From NCBI GenBank assembly GCA_963854835.1, contig OY978528.1, positions 58,846,761 to 58,910,760 on the forward strand: DNA of 64,000 bases, written 5' to 3'. This stretch comes from Megamerina dolium. Its lineage: Eukaryota; Arthropoda; Insecta; Diptera; Megamerinidae. A model generated the notes under the pieces. It searched no databases. It was not told the origin of the DNA and saw only the letters and a program-made list of their open reading frames with translations. Below, piece after piece: positions 62,023 to 64,000 of the stretch. Position 1 is the first letter of the stretch. Each line of letters begins with the position of its first letter. Both the position numbers and the translations under genes were made by a program.

Positions 62023-64000
62023 TTGACCTATTGAAACATATTATCACTTGCTATGAAAACAAAGTTATGTAAACAGTTAGGTAAACAGTGAAAAACCAAG
62101 CATTTGGATGGAATTGAACATCAATGAAAGTTGTCGGTGAACCAATAGATTCATTCTGCGTTCAACTAGTTCGATTACAGTAGGCTATTAAGGAAAATGG
62201 GAGAAAACAATGAAGAGATTATATTTTCTGCGACAGTGCCAACATTAGATTGAGTATATTTTAAATATGCCGTAAGAACTGCGATAGTTTGACTATGACG
62301 TTTGAATGTATAGAAGACATTGTCCCAATCTTGCAATACTCACTTGCTGGTGTAAATCTAGTTTCAAGAGAGCACTGTTAAAATTACTTTCTTCAATTAA
62401 ATCCCATCAAACAATCGCACAGAAACTCTGCAGCTATAAAATAATAGTTCTACTGATAAAACTGCAGAAGGTGTTCGAACAACATGGCACATATTTGATT
62501 TAATCTAAATAATTTCGATTAGAAAAGGAAACTATTTGCGCTTTCGACTGGAAAAGGTTTGTTGTTTTTTTCCCATATGCAATATATATATATAATTCCA
62601 TTTATTGATATGTATACCCTTTTTTTTCGATTTATTCCTTCTTTTTGGAAAAAAACCTCATTGAAGATAAAGAAATGTTCTTTTAGTTTATTTATTATCA
62701 TCCTTGTATTATCGAATTAAAAGCAATATGTACTAATATGTGAATTTCAACACTATGAATTTTACATAGACCGATATACTACAAGCAACAAAAGTAATGG
62801 CATTAATCTGTAACAATACGCATAGGGTAACAAAGAAATAAAAGGAGAAAAAAAAATATATTAATAGGTATATAATGGAAAAAAGGTATACAAACTATAT
62901 CATCAACATCATAGGTTGAAAATTATTATCATTAGTTGAAAAAACACCTTTTCATTATTATCGTACAGTATATAGATTAGGCACACATGCTCATATGTAT
63001 TCCCTTAAATGAAGAATATAGTACGTTAAGGTACTACATATACATGAGTAAATACAAAATAGGTACCCAACTCATTCACATGCGAGTATGAGTATATACA
63101 AAAGTAATAAAAATGTTTCAAAAAAAAAAAAAAAAATACAATAAGTGTGCATACAACTGAACGTAATTCTACTTACATAATAATACCGATGATATGTAAG
63201 AGGTTCTTCAAAAGCATATTGAACACTAATAAGTAAGCCCAACCATATCTATCCATTCAACAAGCAACGCTAATACAATAATAACAGCCTTGAGCTCGCT
63301 GCTGGCTGCTTGCCTTTTCTTTCTGGTCCCTTTTCTACCAAATTACTCTCAGGTACTCGTAAAAGAAAATAATATTCTTCCTTTTACATATTATAGAATT
63401 TTAATTCGTTTTTCAAATGCATAAAAGAAATATCTTTATAATTTATTATTATTATTATTGTTGTTGTTGAAGGTGTTAGAATGCGATCATTTGTTGCAAC
63501 TGTATAATAAAAGGTTTTGAATTTTCATTCTTTATTCGTTTTCGTTTTTCTTTTTTTTTTGTTCATTCAATTGGATTATATTTCATAAAGATGCAGCTGC
63601 ATATGTATTCGTATTTAGTTGTTTGGTTTTATCCAATTGGAGTCGATAGTGGTTATGCTTAAGCATGTAATGTGGTATGTCAGCGTGTGTTATTATTATT
63701 AATAACAATTCTTTTTTGTTTTTTTTTTTTTTTTGAATATTAATGAAGATAGACTTAGTAAAAGATAGAGATTGACAAAGAGAATTGGAAAAAGGGTCTC
63801 TTCTTCATTTGATAGATTTGTTGAAATGTTCACATTCTTGTATTGAAACTAAATAATGATTAATAATTTCATATAATTCGTTTTAACTTCAATCGATCAT
63901 TCATTTTAAGCGTGTCTCAAAAAAAAAAAAGAAATTTGTTTATTTAAATAAAAACAAACAATTTTCAAATTAATGACATATGTAAAGTGTGATGGTGTTG
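62023..64000. other. Non-coding stretch to window end
   Basis: No supported exon. A-run at 63120-63136, T-runs at 63710-63734, ATT/GTT run at 63445-63470. Upstream exons of the SH2 gene, if they lie here, are not recognisable. Confidence 0.45.

Overview
The window reads as AT-rich, repeat-dense insect DNA, most probably from a fly (Diptera, perhaps tephritid-like; the species is an inference). The signs are spliced genes with GT..AG introns, a MADF-BESS gene, several mariner lineages, a Jockey-clade LINE, I-like LINE remnants, a tRNA-derived SINE, MITEs and long microsatellites. There is no sign of bacterial or viral genome organisation, and no rRNA, CRISPR or operon.

Only two host-type genes are supported, both on the minus strand. 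At 4964-6013 is a small MADF-BESS gene (likely chromatin or DNA-binding regulator) for which three exons can be phased. At 52770-54734 are the last two exons of an SH2-domain adaptor whose SH2 most resembles the RIN/Sprint type. They join in phase 0, and the 525-bp intron between them is largely filled by a terminal-inverted-repeat element. The upstream exons of this second gene are not recognisable in the window.

Most of the rest is transposable elements. (1) Jockey clade: a 5'-truncated copy with an intact 882-codon ORF2 (7228-10373), a short 5'-truncated relative with a 10-bp target duplication (47930-48366), and two decayed copies (16945-17613, 19485-20115). (2) RNase H-bearing I/R1-like LINE remnants at 29271-29890 (nested in a mariner), 39350-40890, 46160-47618 and 57724-58760, plus an RT piece at 23930-24300. 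(3) RTE-like 3' remnants at 2180-2335 and 50365-50725. (4) DNA transposons: a complete but mutated pogo/Tigger element (35905-37860), three mariner families (28892-30622; 42750-44025 with its deletion derivative 50730-51139; 60031-60879), and non-autonomous TIR elements at 3007-3519, 4084-4284, 53644-54059 and 61555-62018, plus a long-TIR element at about 11279-12974. (5) A tRNA-derived SINE in three copies (10796-11007, 26517-26885, 32640-33036), each with its own target-site duplication.

Satellite-like DNA includes an 832-bp (TAG)n tract at 22847-23678, a (TA)n tract at 27787-27884, a degenerate ATTAC-rich array at about 55170-56530 and a dispersed repeat family hit by both SINE and Jockey insertions. 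No wholly new coding system is evident. The most informative material is the SINE family, the long-TIR element, the MITE-filled intron and the evidence for layered transposon insertions. All boundaries were read by eye, without database searches.
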